From the NCBI RefSeq assembly GCF_016785185.1, contig NZ_JAEKDY010000111.1: a stretch of 11,458 bases of DNA; one strand, given 5' to 3'. The notes under the pieces are model-generated. The model saw only the letters and a program-made list of their open reading frames with translations, was not told the DNA's origin and ran no database searches. Below are positions 1 through 7,342 of the stretch, in pieces (position 1 is the stretch's first letter; every line of letters begins with the position of its first letter). Source of the DNA: Heyndrickxia sporothermodurans. GTDB lineage: Bacteria > Bacillota > Bacilli > Bacillales > Bacillaceae_C. The translations under genes were made by a program, and so were the position numbers.

Positions 1-150
1 AGGAATTTTAGTGTTGTGTGGTAACCTCACTATTTCCTAAAATTCAGGGGGTGGCAATTTTTTTGCTCAAAAATCCCTCTATCAAGGTATTTTATAGCCT
101 GTTTAATATAAAAGTTTTTACAATACGTTCATTCAGAAGGGGGAGGGAAT
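1..150. other. Leader region of lcfB with an inverted repeat
   Basis: No gene is visible here. A perfect 9-bp inverted repeat (GAATTTTAG at 3-11, CTAAAATTC at 37-45) encloses a smaller one (TAGTG at 9-13, CACTA at 28-32, sharing bases with the outer arm). It is not directly followed by a T-run, so it is not a clear terminator. It may be the end of an upstream unit or an operator. Immediately before the ligase, 128-135 reads TTCATTCA. This matches the right half of the FadR operator consensus of Bacillus, but the left half (118-127) does not match. I cannot place a convincing -35/-10 pair. Confidence 0.35.
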
Positions 151-1689
151 ATGAATTTATCTTCACATTTGAAATTTACAGCTAAGGAAAATGCAGAAAA
201 AACGGCTTATTTTTTTATGGATCAGCCTGTGTCATATGCTGAATTTGATGGAGCTGTAACAAAATTTGCAAGTGGGTTAGAACAATTAGGGGTGCAAAAA
301 GGTGATCATATCGCGTTATTATTAGGTAACTCTCCACATTTTGTTATAGCGCTATATGGCGCGATGCGTTTAGGAGCCACTGTCATCCCAATTAATCCGA
401 TTTACACACCGGATGAAATTGGTTACATATTAACTAATGGTGATGTGAAAGTTGTTGTTGCATTGGATTTACTCGTTCCATTAGCCGAGAAAATGGGTTC
501 CTTGCTGCCACAGGTGGAACATTATATTATTTGTGAATCAGATCCTACGAAGAAAATGGAGTTTCCAGCGAACTCAAAAATGAAATCGTTTTCAAGTGTT
601 GTTTCCTCGGGAAGTATCGCATTTGAAGGACCTAAAACTTTAGAGGACGATGTTGCAGTCATCTTATATACTTCGGGAACAACGGGCAGGCCAAAAGGGG
701 CAATGTTAACACATAAAAATCTTTATTCAAATGCGAAAGATATTGGTGATTATTTAAAAATGAATAGCGATGACACCGTAATTACTACGTTACCGATGTT
801 TCACGTGTTTAGCTTAAGTGTTGTCGTGAACGCCCCACTAATTAGTGGTTCGACCATCATCATCGTTCCTAAGTTTAGTCCAAAAGAAATTTTTAGGTTA
901 GTTAAAAAATATGAAGCAACCGTTTTTGCCGGTGTACCAACAATGTACAATTATTTATATCAATATCCAGAAGGGAACCCTAGTGATTTCTCCTCGTTAC
1001 GCCTTTGTATTTCCGGAGGATCTTCGCTGCCTGTTGCGTTATTGAAAAACTTTGAAAAGAAATTTAATGTGTTTGTTTCCGAAGGTTATGGATTGTCAGA
1101 AGCATCTCCAGTTACATGCTTTAATCCGTTAGATCGTCCACGGAAACCCGGGTCAATTGGGACAAACATTATTCATGTCGAGAATAAAGTTGTGAATGAA
1201 CTAGGCGAGGAGCTGCCTCCTGGACAAGTTGGTGAGTTGATTGTCCGTGGTCCAAATGTCATGAAAGGCTATTACAAAATGCCGGAAGAGACAGCTGTTG
1301 CGATTCGTGATGGATGGCTTTACACAGGTGATTTAGCGAAAATGGATGAAGAAGGATATTTTTATATTGTCGATCGCAAAAAGGATATGGTGATTGTCGG
1401 CGGCTTTAATGTATATCCAAGGGAAGTAGAGGAAGTTCTCTATGAACATCCGGACGTAGTCGAAGCTGCTGTCATCGGCGCGCCCGATCCAGAACAAGGC
1501 GAAGTCGTTAAATGCTTTGTCGTACGTAAAAATGACACAATAACAGAAGCCGAATTAATGGAATACTGTAAACAGCATCTAGCCAAATATAAACTGCCAC
1601 ATTCGATTGAATTTATCGAAGAACTTCCGAAAAATACAACAGGGAAAATTTTAAGACGGGCATTAAAGGATCAATTATTGCAAAATTAA
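151..1689 (+). CDS. lcfB: Long-chain fatty-acid-CoA ligase (LcfB/YhfL type)
   Basis: This enzyme activates long-chain fatty acids with ATP and CoA to acyl-CoA, through an acyl-AMP intermediate, feeding beta-oxidation; it is expected in the cytoplasm or at the membrane face. The 512-residue length matches the ~513-residue B. subtilis LcfB, and the sequence resembles it throughout, for example GEGYGLSEASP-like and VDRKKD blocks. Hallmarks of the ANL adenylate-forming family are in order: the phosphate-binding loop YTSGTTGRPKG (173-183), the YGLSE adenine/Mg block (313-317), the TGD motif (392-394), the hinge DRKKD beginning at about 408, and the catalytic C-terminal lysine K499 in the TTGK motif. 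The ATG at 151 follows a very strong Shine-Dalgarno sequence (AAGGGGGAGGG). A hairpin terminator lies 14 bp downstream, so it is probably a single-gene unit. FadR control is known for lcfB in B. subtilis; here only a half operator is visible. Confidence 0.95.
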   Translation: MNLSSHLKFTAKENAEKTAYFFMDQPVSYAEFDGAVTKFASGLEQLGVQKGDHIALLLGNSPHFVIALYGAMRLGATVIPINPIYTPDEIGYILTNGDVKVVVALDLLVPLAEKMGSLLPQVEHYIICESDPTKKMEFPANSKMKSFSSVVSSGSIAFEGPKTLEDDVAVILYTSGTTGRPKGAMLTHKNLYSNAKDIGDYLKMNSDDTVITTLPMFHVFSLSVVVNAPLISGSTIIIVPKFSPKEIFRLVKKYEATVFAGVPTMYNYLYQYPEGNPSDFSSLRLCISGGSSLPVALLKNFEKKFNVFVSEGYGLSEASPVTCFNPLDRPRKPGSIGTNIIHVENKVVNELGEELPPGQVGELIVRGPNVMKGYYKMPEETAVAIRDGWLYTGDLAKMDEEGYFYIVDRKKDMVIVGGFNVYPREVEEVLYEHPDVVEAAVIGAPDPEQGEVVKCFVVRKNDTITEAELMEYCKQHLAKYKLPHSIEFIEELPKNTTGKILRRALKDQLLQN

Positions 1690-1703
1690 AAATGGAGATT
1701 ACG

Positions 1704-1732
1704 AAAAATACAGATGACAGTCTGTATTTTTT
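1704..1732 (+). terminator. Rho-independent terminator after lcfB
   Basis: A perfect 11-bp stem (AAAAATACAGA at 1704-1714, TCTGTATTTTT at 1721-1731) encloses a 6-base loop and ends in a T-run. It lies 15 bases after the ligase stop codon and separates lcfB from the hydratase gene. Confidence 0.85.
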
Positions 1733-1821
1733 CACATTCTTATATCGGAAAATAATAAATTGGAAAGGGTTTTCATAAGCTTTGTTGAAATAATAATGTA
1801 ATCAGTACGAGGAGGGGAATC

Positions 1822-2598
1822 ATGAAGAATATTTTATTTGAGGTTAAAAACTATGTTGGTTTTGTTACACTGAACCGTGAAAAGGCAATGAATGCGTTTA
1901 ATTACGATACACTTTGTGAGCTTGCAAGTGTTGTAGAATCAATTAGAACGAATTCGGAAGTTCGCGCGGTGGTTTTTTTAGGCGCCGGTGAAAAGGCGTT
2001 TAGTGTTGGAGCTGATTTAAAGGAGAGAAAAACATTATCCGAACAGGAAGTGCGAAGAAATGTTTACAAAATTGGTGAAGTTTTCAAATCGATTGCAAAT
2101 CTGCCGCAACCAACCATCGCCGCTATGAATGGTTATGCATTTGGTGGCGGGATGGAACTTGCTTTATCCTGTGATTTTCGGATTGCTGTTTCCGATGCAG
2201 TCATGGGTCTTACAGAAACTAGTTTAGCAATAATTCCCGGAGCAGGTGGAACACAGCGTTTGCCTCGCTTGATTGGTGAAGCAAAGGCGATGGAATTAAT
2301 TTTAACAGCGAAAAGAATGACAGCTGATGAAGCATACCAATACGGTGTTGTGACAAAAGTAGTCGAGCGAGCTCGTTTTCTTGAAGAAGTAAACGAATTC
2401 GTGGGTAAAATTCAAGCGAATGGACCAATTGCCATACAACAAGCGAAATTTGCTATCAAAAATGGAATGAACGTCGATTTACATACCGGTTTAGAAATCG
2501 AGCGAAAAGCCTATGAAATAACGATTCCTACTGAGGACAGAATTGAGGCCCTTCAAGCTTTTTCCGAAAAAAGAAAGCCGAATTTTAAAGGAAAATAA
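1822..2598 (+). CDS. Enoyl-CoA hydratase/isomerase family (AUH/YngF-like)
   Basis: A 258-residue crotonase-superfamily protein, full length for the family, which hydrates 2-enoyl-CoA thioesters in fatty-acid or branched-chain acyl-CoA breakdown. The first oxyanion-hole region is the GADLKER stretch at about 64-70. The second is the GGG before E112 (GGGMELALSCD). Both catalytic glutamates of active hydratases are present: E112 (equivalent to rat Glu144) and E132 (equivalent to Glu164, before AIIPGAGGTQRLPR). The GADLKER, IANLP and LAIIPG/GGTQRLPR segments resemble human AUH and Bacillus YngF, methylglutaconyl-CoA hydratases of leucine degradation, more than the classical FadB. That substrate assignment is inference. 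The ATG is set by the strong GAGGAGGGG ribosome-binding site 4 bases upstream. It lies in the same direction as lcfB but beyond a terminator, so it probably has its own promoter in 1733-1808. No clear terminator follows. Confidence 0.9.
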   Translation: MKNILFEVKNYVGFVTLNREKAMNAFNYDTLCELASVVESIRTNSEVRAVVFLGAGEKAFSVGADLKERKTLSEQEVRRNVYKIGEVFKSIANLPQPTIAAMNGYAFGGGMELALSCDFRIAVSDAVMGLTETSLAIIPGAGGTQRLPRLIGEAKAMELILTAKRMTADEAYQYGVVTKVVERARFLEEVNEFVGKIQANGPIAIQQAKFAIKNGMNVDLHTGLEIERKAYEITIPTEDRIEALQAFSEKRKPNFKGK

Positions 2599-2689
2599 AA
2601 TAGTTAGAAACCCTCGGCAATAACGCTATCTCCAAATCCATTGTAATTGAATAAACATGGTAGTAATACTTATTTGTCGGGGTGAAGGG

Positions 2690-3328
2690 ATGGAACGAAG
2701 GATAATTCGTTATTGTGCAATTGGGGATTCCCTAACTGTTGGAATTGGTTCGGACATATTTTCAAAAGGTTTTATTACGAGATATGTATATTTAACACGC
2801 CAAGCTTTAAATACACGGGTACATCCGGCTGTTTTTGGAAAAACAGGGGCAACGACTGGTGATATTTTAAAGAGTTTAAATCATCCATTTTTATATAAAG
2901 GAATTAAGGAAGCTGATATTATTACGATTACTGCCGGTGGGAATGATTTAATTGATGCAGCCAAACAGTTTTTACAAGATAAAAAGGAAGAAGATTTTTT
3001 CATCGCATTAGAAAAAGGGAAGCGAAACCTAGAAGATATTATTAAGCGTTTGACAGATATCAAACAAAATGATCAACGATATATCATTCGTATGATGAAT
3101 CTTTATAATCCTTTTCCAGAAATAAAAGGTGTTGATAAGTGGGTTGAAGCATTTAATCATAATATAGAAAGTCTTACAAAATCACCACTTATCAAGGTTG
3201 CGGATATTCATCATCTATTTATGGGCAAGGAGCAGGAAGTATTATCTTCTGATCATATTCATCCGAACCACCGTGGGTATTGTCTGATTGCTAATGCCCT
3301 CACAAAACTAGGCTATGACCCATTATAA
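2690..3328 (+). CDS. SGNH/GDSL-family esterase or lipase
   Basis: A 212-residue SGNH hydrolase that probably cleaves an ester or lysophospholipid. Visible family blocks are GDSLTVG with nucleophile S14, a TGATTGDI stretch (block II), GGND with oxyanion-hole N85, and the C-terminal SDHIHP with D188 and H191 completing the triad. It has no signal peptide or membrane span and so looks cytoplasmic or mother-cell localised. The length and blocks resemble Bacillus LipC-type spore phospholipases, but I cannot assign that function. An in-frame ATG exists at 2657, but the GGGGTGA ribosome-binding site at 2679-2685 sits correctly for the ATG at 2690, and the GDSL motif then lies near the N-terminus as usual. 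The gap to the hydratase is 91 bp with no obvious terminator, so co-transcription is possible. A terminator follows. Confidence 0.88.
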   Translation: MERRIIRYCAIGDSLTVGIGSDIFSKGFITRYVYLTRQALNTRVHPAVFGKTGATTGDILKSLNHPFLYKGIKEADIITITAGGNDLIDAAKQFLQDKKEEDFFIALEKGKRNLEDIIKRLTDIKQNDQRYIIRMMNLYNPFPEIKGVDKWVEAFNHNIESLTKSPLIKVADIHHLFMGKEQEVLSSDHIHPNHRGYCLIANALTKLGYDPL

Positions 3329-3330
3329 AA

Positions 3331-3377
3331 AACATTGATTCGGTTATCTCTGAAAAGGGATAACCGATCATTGTTTT
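3331..3377 (+). terminator. Probable terminator after the GDSL esterase
   Basis: A 9-bp stem (TCGGTTATC at 3340-3348, GATAACCGA at 3359-3367) is extended by imperfect pairing between 3331-3338 and 3368-3376, and ends in TTGTTTT. It lies directly after the stop codon at 3328. Confidence 0.65.
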
Positions 3378-3378
3378 A

Positions 3379-3426
3379 AGGGGTAAAAATAAACCCCGGT
3401 AAAAATGGGCATATTTTTACTATGAT
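3379..3426. promoter_or_regulatory. Two small inverted repeats upstream of yhfN
   Basis: GGGGT/ACCCC (about 3380-3397) is followed by a perfect 8-bp repeat GTAAAAAT/ATTTTTAC (3399-3406 and 3413-3420, loop GGGCAT). A -10-like TATGAT comes at 3421-3426, about 70 bases before the yhfN start. No good -35 lies at the right distance, so the region may be an operator/promoter region or only an accidental palindrome. Confidence 0.3.
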
Positions 3427-3477
3427 AAAAGTTTCCGTTCTAAAATTTCCTTAAGTTACTACATTTATAAAGAGGAC

Positions 3478-3497
3478 AAGGAGGGAGAGATAATTTG
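3478..3497 (+). promoter_or_regulatory. Strong RBS with TTG start of yhfN
   Basis: AAGGAGGG (3478-3485) lies 9 bases before the TTG at 3495. No ATG or GTG in frame is placed as well, and TTG starts are common in Bacillaceae. This decides the start of the protease. Confidence 0.75.
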
Positions 3498-4754
3498 TTA
3501 AGAAAATGGACGTTTCGCGCAGTCATCGCCTATTTGCTATTTGGAATCGCAGTATATGTTTACCTATTTTATTTAGCGGGATCTACTGTTCCAGATCATC
3601 TTAAAGGGACAAGTGTCGATCCTGCAACGTTCTTAAATAGCAGGGAAATTATGCTTAGTGAAGAATACTCTAAAATCAGGAACTTATTATATTTCATTTC
3701 TACTCCATATGAGTGGCTGTTCTACTTTTTAATCCTTATCTTTGGAATATCAAAAGGATTTGAACGCTGGGCAGAAAGTACATCGAGGTTACATATCATA
3801 CAATCCGCCATCTATTTATTTTTGTTATCAGTCATTTCATTCGTTGTCACGTTTCCGTTAAGTTATATTTCGTATCGGTTTTCAAAAGCCTACAATATTT
3901 CAACACAAACCTTTACACTTTGGATGAAAGATGAAGTAATTGATTTTTGGGTGAATTTTATCGAAATGTTTATTATCGTAACGGTGCTATATTGGCTGAT
4001 GAAACGCTTTAAAAGAAGATGGTGGGTTCCAGCTTGGCTCCTATCGATTCCATTTATGATTTTCATGATGTTTATTCAGCCTGTCGTTATTGATCCTTTA
4101 TATAATGATTTCTATCCTTTAAAAAATAAGGACTTAGAAACAAAAATTTTAGCGTTAGCGGAGAAAGCCAATATTCCAGCAGAACACGTATATGAAGTGA
4201 ATATGTCGGAAAAAACGAATGCATTAAATGCTTATGTTACAGGAATTGGATCAAATGCGAGAATTGTCTTATGGGATACAACATTGGAGCAATTAAATGA
4301 GAAAGAAATTCTTTTTATCATGGCACATGAAATGGGACACTATGTAGAAAAACATATTTACTTTGGAATCGCTGGATATATTATCCTTACCGGGATTGGC
4401 TTATGGATTACCGCATGGGTGATGAATAGACTAGTTCGGAAAAAAGGAGCAGAGTTAAAAATTACAGCAGTTTCCAGTTTGAGTTCACTCCCATTATTTT
4501 TATTAATTACTTCCGTTTTACTTTTTGCTGCGAGTCCGATTACGAATTGGGTATCGCGTTATGAGGAAATGCGGGCAGATCGCTATGGAATGGAAATGAC
4601 AAATGACAAAAAAGCGGCAGTTCAAACATTTCATGATTTAACGAAATCCGGTCTTAGTCAAGTAAATCCACCATATCTTGTGAAAATTTTCCGCTATGAT
4701 CATCCGACAATGCTAGAACGGATTCGGATGGTTGAAGAGTTTAAGAAAAAATAA
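3495..4754 (+). CDS. yhfN: Membrane M48 metalloprotease (YhfN, Ste24-like)
   Basis: A 419-residue integral membrane zinc endopeptidase of family M48 (Ste24/CAAX-protease-like), close in length and sequence to B. subtilis YhfN, as in the stretch QPVVIDPLYNDFYPLK. About seven hydrophobic segments are visible, near residues 7-28, 67-84, 104-125, 152-171, 178-196, 289-310 and 330-350. The zinc motif HEMGH is at 278-282 and the third ligand is E358 in the EMRAD motif, so the enzyme looks active. Its substrate in Bacillus is not established to my knowledge; a role in membrane-protein quality control is inference. The TTG start at 3495 is supported by its ribosome-binding site. In B. subtilis yhfL (lcfB) and yhfN are near neighbours, so this gene marks the conserved chromosomal edge. 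A terminator closes it, after which the accessory island begins. Confidence 0.92.
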   Translation: MLRKWTFRAVIAYLLFGIAVYVYLFYLAGSTVPDHLKGTSVDPATFLNSREIMLSEEYSKIRNLLYFISTPYEWLFYFLILIFGISKGFERWAESTSRLHIIQSAIYLFLLSVISFVVTFPLSYISYRFSKAYNISTQTFTLWMKDEVIDFWVNFIEMFIIVTVLYWLMKRFKRRWWVPAWLLSIPFMIFMMFIQPVVIDPLYNDFYPLKNKDLETKILALAEKANIPAEHVYEVNMSEKTNALNAYVTGIGSNARIVLWDTTLEQLNEKEILFIMAHEMGHYVEKHIYFGIAGYIILTGIGLWITAWVMNRLVRKKGAELKITAVSSLSSLPLFLLITSVLLFAASPITNWVSRYEEMRADRYGMEMTNDKKAAVQTFHDLTKSGLSQVNPPYLVKIFRYDHPTMLERIRMVEEFKKK

Positions 4755-4771
4755 TGAATCCAAAACATCGA

Positions 4772-4817
4772 AGGGAAATCATTTTTTGAACCTTATTCAA
4801 AAATGGTTTCCTTTTTT
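4772..4817 (+). terminator. Rho-independent terminator after yhfN
   Basis: A long hairpin pairs GGAAATCA plus a T-run and GAA (4774-4790) with TTCAAAAATGGTTTCC (4796-4811), with one G-T wobble and one bulged T. It is followed by a run of six T (4812-4817). It insulates the core gene from the type VII island. Confidence 0.85.
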
Positions 4818-5001
4818 ATGCTAGAAAACTTACATTATTAGAGCGGGAATAGGAAAATATTCATAAATTTGTCAGTTTCGTTAGGTAATTAGACGCTGAT
4901 TATAGTAGGTATTTAGTTCTGTTATTTGGAAAATGCTTGATAGATTATGTGTCAATATTGGAAAATATTATATATAGTGTGAGTGTGAAGGTGGGTGTGT
5001 A
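4818..5001 (+). promoter_or_regulatory. AT-rich promoter region of the T7SS effector operon
   Basis: No gene is supported here. The stretch should contain the operon promoter because a terminator precedes it. Candidates are a TATAGT at 4901-4906 and a TTGATA at 4937-4942, but neither has a convincing partner hexamer at 16-18 bp. The ribosome-binding site AAGGTGG (4988-4994) lies 7 bases before the TTG start at 5002. A reading frame starting at 4937 overlaps the next gene out of frame and has no homology signal. Confidence 0.4.
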
Positions 5002-5415
5002 TTGGTGGATAAAGCTGAACTTATTCGCAGAAGGTCAAATATGCAAGGACAGCTTGCCCAGAAGCGTCAGCAGATTACTATTTTATCGGGAAAGCTGGAA
5101 CGTCTTAAATCGGCAAAGGTAAGATTAATTAGAGTCATTCATGACTCTAAACAATATCAAAGAAAAATTAAGTCTTTTGATACGGATTCCTCACTTTGGA
5201 GAGGAACAACTCAAAATAAATATGAAACATTGACTCATCATATGGAACAGTCCTTGAATGAGTATGTTCATCATTTAGGGCGAGTGGAGGACAGAATGAA
5301 TGAGGAAATTCAAAGATTATCTAATCAACTGGATCGGTGTCATAGTGACATTTCCTTTTTAAATTCAAATATCTCAAACCTAACTTACTCAATACAAATA
5401 GCGAAGGAAGGGTGA
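5002..5415 (+). CDS. YwqH-like DUF5082 helical T7SS partner protein
   Basis: A 137-residue, almost wholly alpha-helical protein with heptad-like patterns at about 4-58 and 72-135. A central W66-R-G68 turn matches the WxG hairpin of WXG100-like and DUF5082 proteins (B. subtilis YwqH). In B. subtilis the order ywqH-ywqI-ywqJ is the same as here: two small helical proteins, then an LXG toxin. Such proteins are known in related systems to bind the LXG domain and form the secretion-competent complex for the ESX/Yuk machine; that role here is inferred from position and fold. The start is the TTG at 5002 (GTG at 5005 is a near alternative), set by AAGGTGG. No signal peptide or membrane span is present. 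The spacing to the next gene is 7 bp, so this is an operon. Confidence 0.82.
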   Translation: MVDKAELIRRRSNMQGQLAQKRQQITILSGKLERLKSAKVRLIRVIHDSKQYQRKIKSFDTDSSLWRGTTQNKYETLTHHMEQSLNEYVHHLGRVEDRMNEEIQRLSNQLDRCHSDISFLNSNISNLTYSIQIAKEG

Positions 5416-5422
5416 TGGAACC

Positions 5423-5698
5423 ATGGGCCAAATTTCAATTAATAAAACAGTTTTTGACTCAGTGGTTAATCATGCCAAAACAGCAAAATCAGCTTTAAAA
5501 GGAATTAAAGCAATAGACCTCTCATTAAAAGAAACCAATTTAAAGAGCATACAACAGCAAATTGACGTCATAAAGGATTTTCAAAATGTACTAACCTTGT
5601 ACAACGAATTGCTTGATCTAGATTTAAACAAGTTGCAAAATATGGGTAATTCCATGGTACAACAAGATGAACTTCTTGGGGGTCCATTAAAAAATTAA
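5423..5698 (+). CDS. YwqI-like DUF5344 small helical T7SS partner
   Basis: A 91-residue helical protein without signal peptide or membrane segment, in the position of B. subtilis ywqI between a YwqH-like gene and an LXG gene. Two long helices (about 5-35 and 41-80) are separated by a break near residues 36-41. It has no cysteine or recognisable catalytic motif. It is likely the second partner that wraps the LXG helical domain for export. The ribosome-binding site GGAAGGGTGATGG overlaps the stop of the previous gene, and the ATG follows 7 bp after that stop, so translation is probably coupled. The DUF5344 call rests on size, helical make-up and synteny rather than on a clear motif. Confidence 0.72.
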   Translation: MGQISINKTVFDSVVNHAKTAKSALKGIKAIDLSLKETNLKSIQQQIDVIKDFQNVLTLYNELLDLDLNKLQNMGNSMVQQDELLGGPLKN

Positions 5699-5720
5699 GT
5701 GTGGAAAGGAGTTGATAAAT

Positions 5721-7325
5721 ATGAAGGTAGCGATGGAGGAATTGTTGGGTCTTGAGTCAGAGTTAAATGATAGTATGAAAAATATCACAGCTAAGCTCGA
5801 TACGATCAAACAAAAGACGAATAATATTAGCAAATTAGCATCTTTTCAAGGAAAAGCCGCTAGTACGGCAAAACAATATTTCCAAACGGTTCATGGTCAA
5901 TCTGTGGAGGATTTAAAAGCAGTGGCCCAACAACTACAGAAGAATTTTTCCAAAATCATTTCAGAGTTTCAACATACGGTAGATCAATCGAATAATGCGA
6001 TCATTACGGAAGATTATTTACATGATTTGAATAAAGAGGTACAAACCATAAAGAATGGTGTTTTAGACACACACCATGAGGGAGAACAAATTATTAGGAA
6101 CGTTTCGGACATCGTATCACTTAATGTTCCAACTATTTCACCATTTACGAACAGTGTCCACGATTCTCAGAAGCATGTTACAGAGGTTAATAAAAAATTA
6201 CACGATTTCGACCAAAGGGCATTACAAATTGTCCAAGATACGAAACATGAAGTGGAAAAGGTAATGAAGAAAATTGGCGAACATGCCGCGAATAGTGTAG
6301 TGGGGTCTAGTGATGTCGCTAAATTTAATCCAGATGATTTAGGGAATAAGGAGCAAAACGATTCATCCCATTTAGCAGCCGTGTTAGTTACGATGGCAAT
6401 CGGTAGTAAATCCTTTGTTAAAGTTTTAAAGAATATTAATAAAGCGAATACTCTTTCCACTGTAATGGCACAGGCTTATGTTTATTACAAGCTTAAGGAT
6501 AAAGAAGCACGTATAAATTTTAGAAAAAAAGGAATACATGCATTTACAAAGGAACAGTATCGAACATTTAATAACTATTTATCTTCTACACTATATAAAA
6601 TTAAAACGAAAGAATTCTATCGCCATCTAGATCAGTATAAATCAAAGGCATTTACGAAAGACAACTTGCCAAAATTGCTAGAAAACCTGGAAGTATACGG
6701 CAAAGAACGCGGAAAACTTGCCATGATGCGCGAGTTTGAAGAATTATATGGATTAGATAAATATAGAGAATTTAAAAAGCTATCACATTCCAAAAAAGCC
6801 TTGAAAATGGCTACCACATTCGGAGATGAATTAGTAGGAAAGAAATACATCACAACGAAAAAGGCGATCAAATCATTGCCAAATTGGAAGGATCCAAAGG
6901 TTGCCTACAAAAATGCTGTAGAAAACTTTAAAGAAAGTACAAAGGGAATGAATTCATTAGGAAAAAGTATGAAGGTGGTAGGAAAAGGACTAGGACCACT
7001 CGGCATGGGGATCATTGCGGCAGATAATTATAATACCTATAAAGGAGATACCCAAAAAGTTGTGGTAGGTACGGCGGTGGATGGCGTATATAGTGCTGGA
7101 GCAACAGCCATAGGAGCCGCTGTTGGATCTGCGTTTTTCCCTCCAATTGGGACTGTTGTTGGGGCAGGGGTTGGAATGCTTGTTAGTGCGGGATTAAATA
7201 TGAAGGGTGGTAATCCACCAAAAAGTTTAACTGAAAGAACAAAAGACTTTGTTAATAAAAAGGTAGATTCAGTTTCCAAAACGTGTAAAAAAATTGGCTC
7301 AAAAATTTCCAGTTGGTTTAAATAA
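5721..7325 (+). CDS. LXG-domain T7SS effector, likely membrane-active toxin
   Basis: A 534-residue polymorphic toxin of the LXG class. Residues 1 to about 200 are the helical LXG secretion domain; the signature position reads F42-Q-G44, followed by KAASTAKQYF, so Phe replaces the usual Leu. Residues about 200-440 are a lysine-rich helical region with a weak hydrophobic patch near 213-226. Residues 447-497 are a glycine- and alanine-rich hydrophobic stretch with repeated small-residue spacing (GAAVGSAF, PIGTVVGAGVGM) around a Pro-Pro turn, a possible two-helix glycine-zipper hairpin. A basic, lysine-rich tail follows (about 498-534). No nuclease, deaminase, NADase or ADP-ribosyltransferase motif is seen. 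Glycine-zipper LXG toxins such as streptococcal TelE damage membranes, so the same is inferred here. The ATG at 5721 is chosen because AAAGGAG (5705-5711) is 9 bases upstream; the in-frame TTG at 5712 abuts that site. The stop is followed by the first candidate immunity gene. Confidence 0.85.
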   Translation: MKVAMEELLGLESELNDSMKNITAKLDTIKQKTNNISKLASFQGKAASTAKQYFQTVHGQSVEDLKAVAQQLQKNFSKIISEFQHTVDQSNNAIITEDYLHDLNKEVQTIKNGVLDTHHEGEQIIRNVSDIVSLNVPTISPFTNSVHDSQKHVTEVNKKLHDFDQRALQIVQDTKHEVEKVMKKIGEHAANSVVGSSDVAKFNPDDLGNKEQNDSSHLAAVLVTMAIGSKSFVKVLKNINKANTLSTVMAQAYVYYKLKDKEARINFRKKGIHAFTKEQYRTFNNYLSSTLYKIKTKEFYRHLDQYKSKAFTKDNLPKLLENLEVYGKERGKLAMMREFEELYGLDKYREFKKLSHSKKALKMATTFGDELVGKKYITTKKAIKSLPNWKDPKVAYKNAVENFKESTKGMNSLGKSMKVVGKGLGPLGMGIIAADNYNTYKGDTQKVVVGTAVDGVYSAGATAIGAAVGSAFFPPIGTVVGAGVGMLVSAGLNMKGGNPPKSLTERTKDFVNKKVDSVSKTCKKIGSKISSWFK

Positions 7326-7342
7326 TGAAGAAGGATGAAACT

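Noticed and set aside
118..135. Possible FadR operator before lcfB
   Set aside because: The right half TTCATTCA matches, but the left half has almost no agreement with the consensus, so a full site cannot be claimed.
2219..3063. Reverse-strand frames inside the hydratase and esterase genes
   Set aside because: Antisense shadows of genes whose catalytic motifs are intact.
4937..5122. 61-codon frame overlapping the YwqH-like gene
   Set aside because: Out of frame with a well-supported gene, with no ribosome-binding site and no family resemblance.
6167..7279. Reverse-strand frames inside the LXG gene (6167-6460, 6632-6871, 7037-7279)
   Set aside because: They mirror the coding strand of a long real gene and show no start signals or recognisable protein features.
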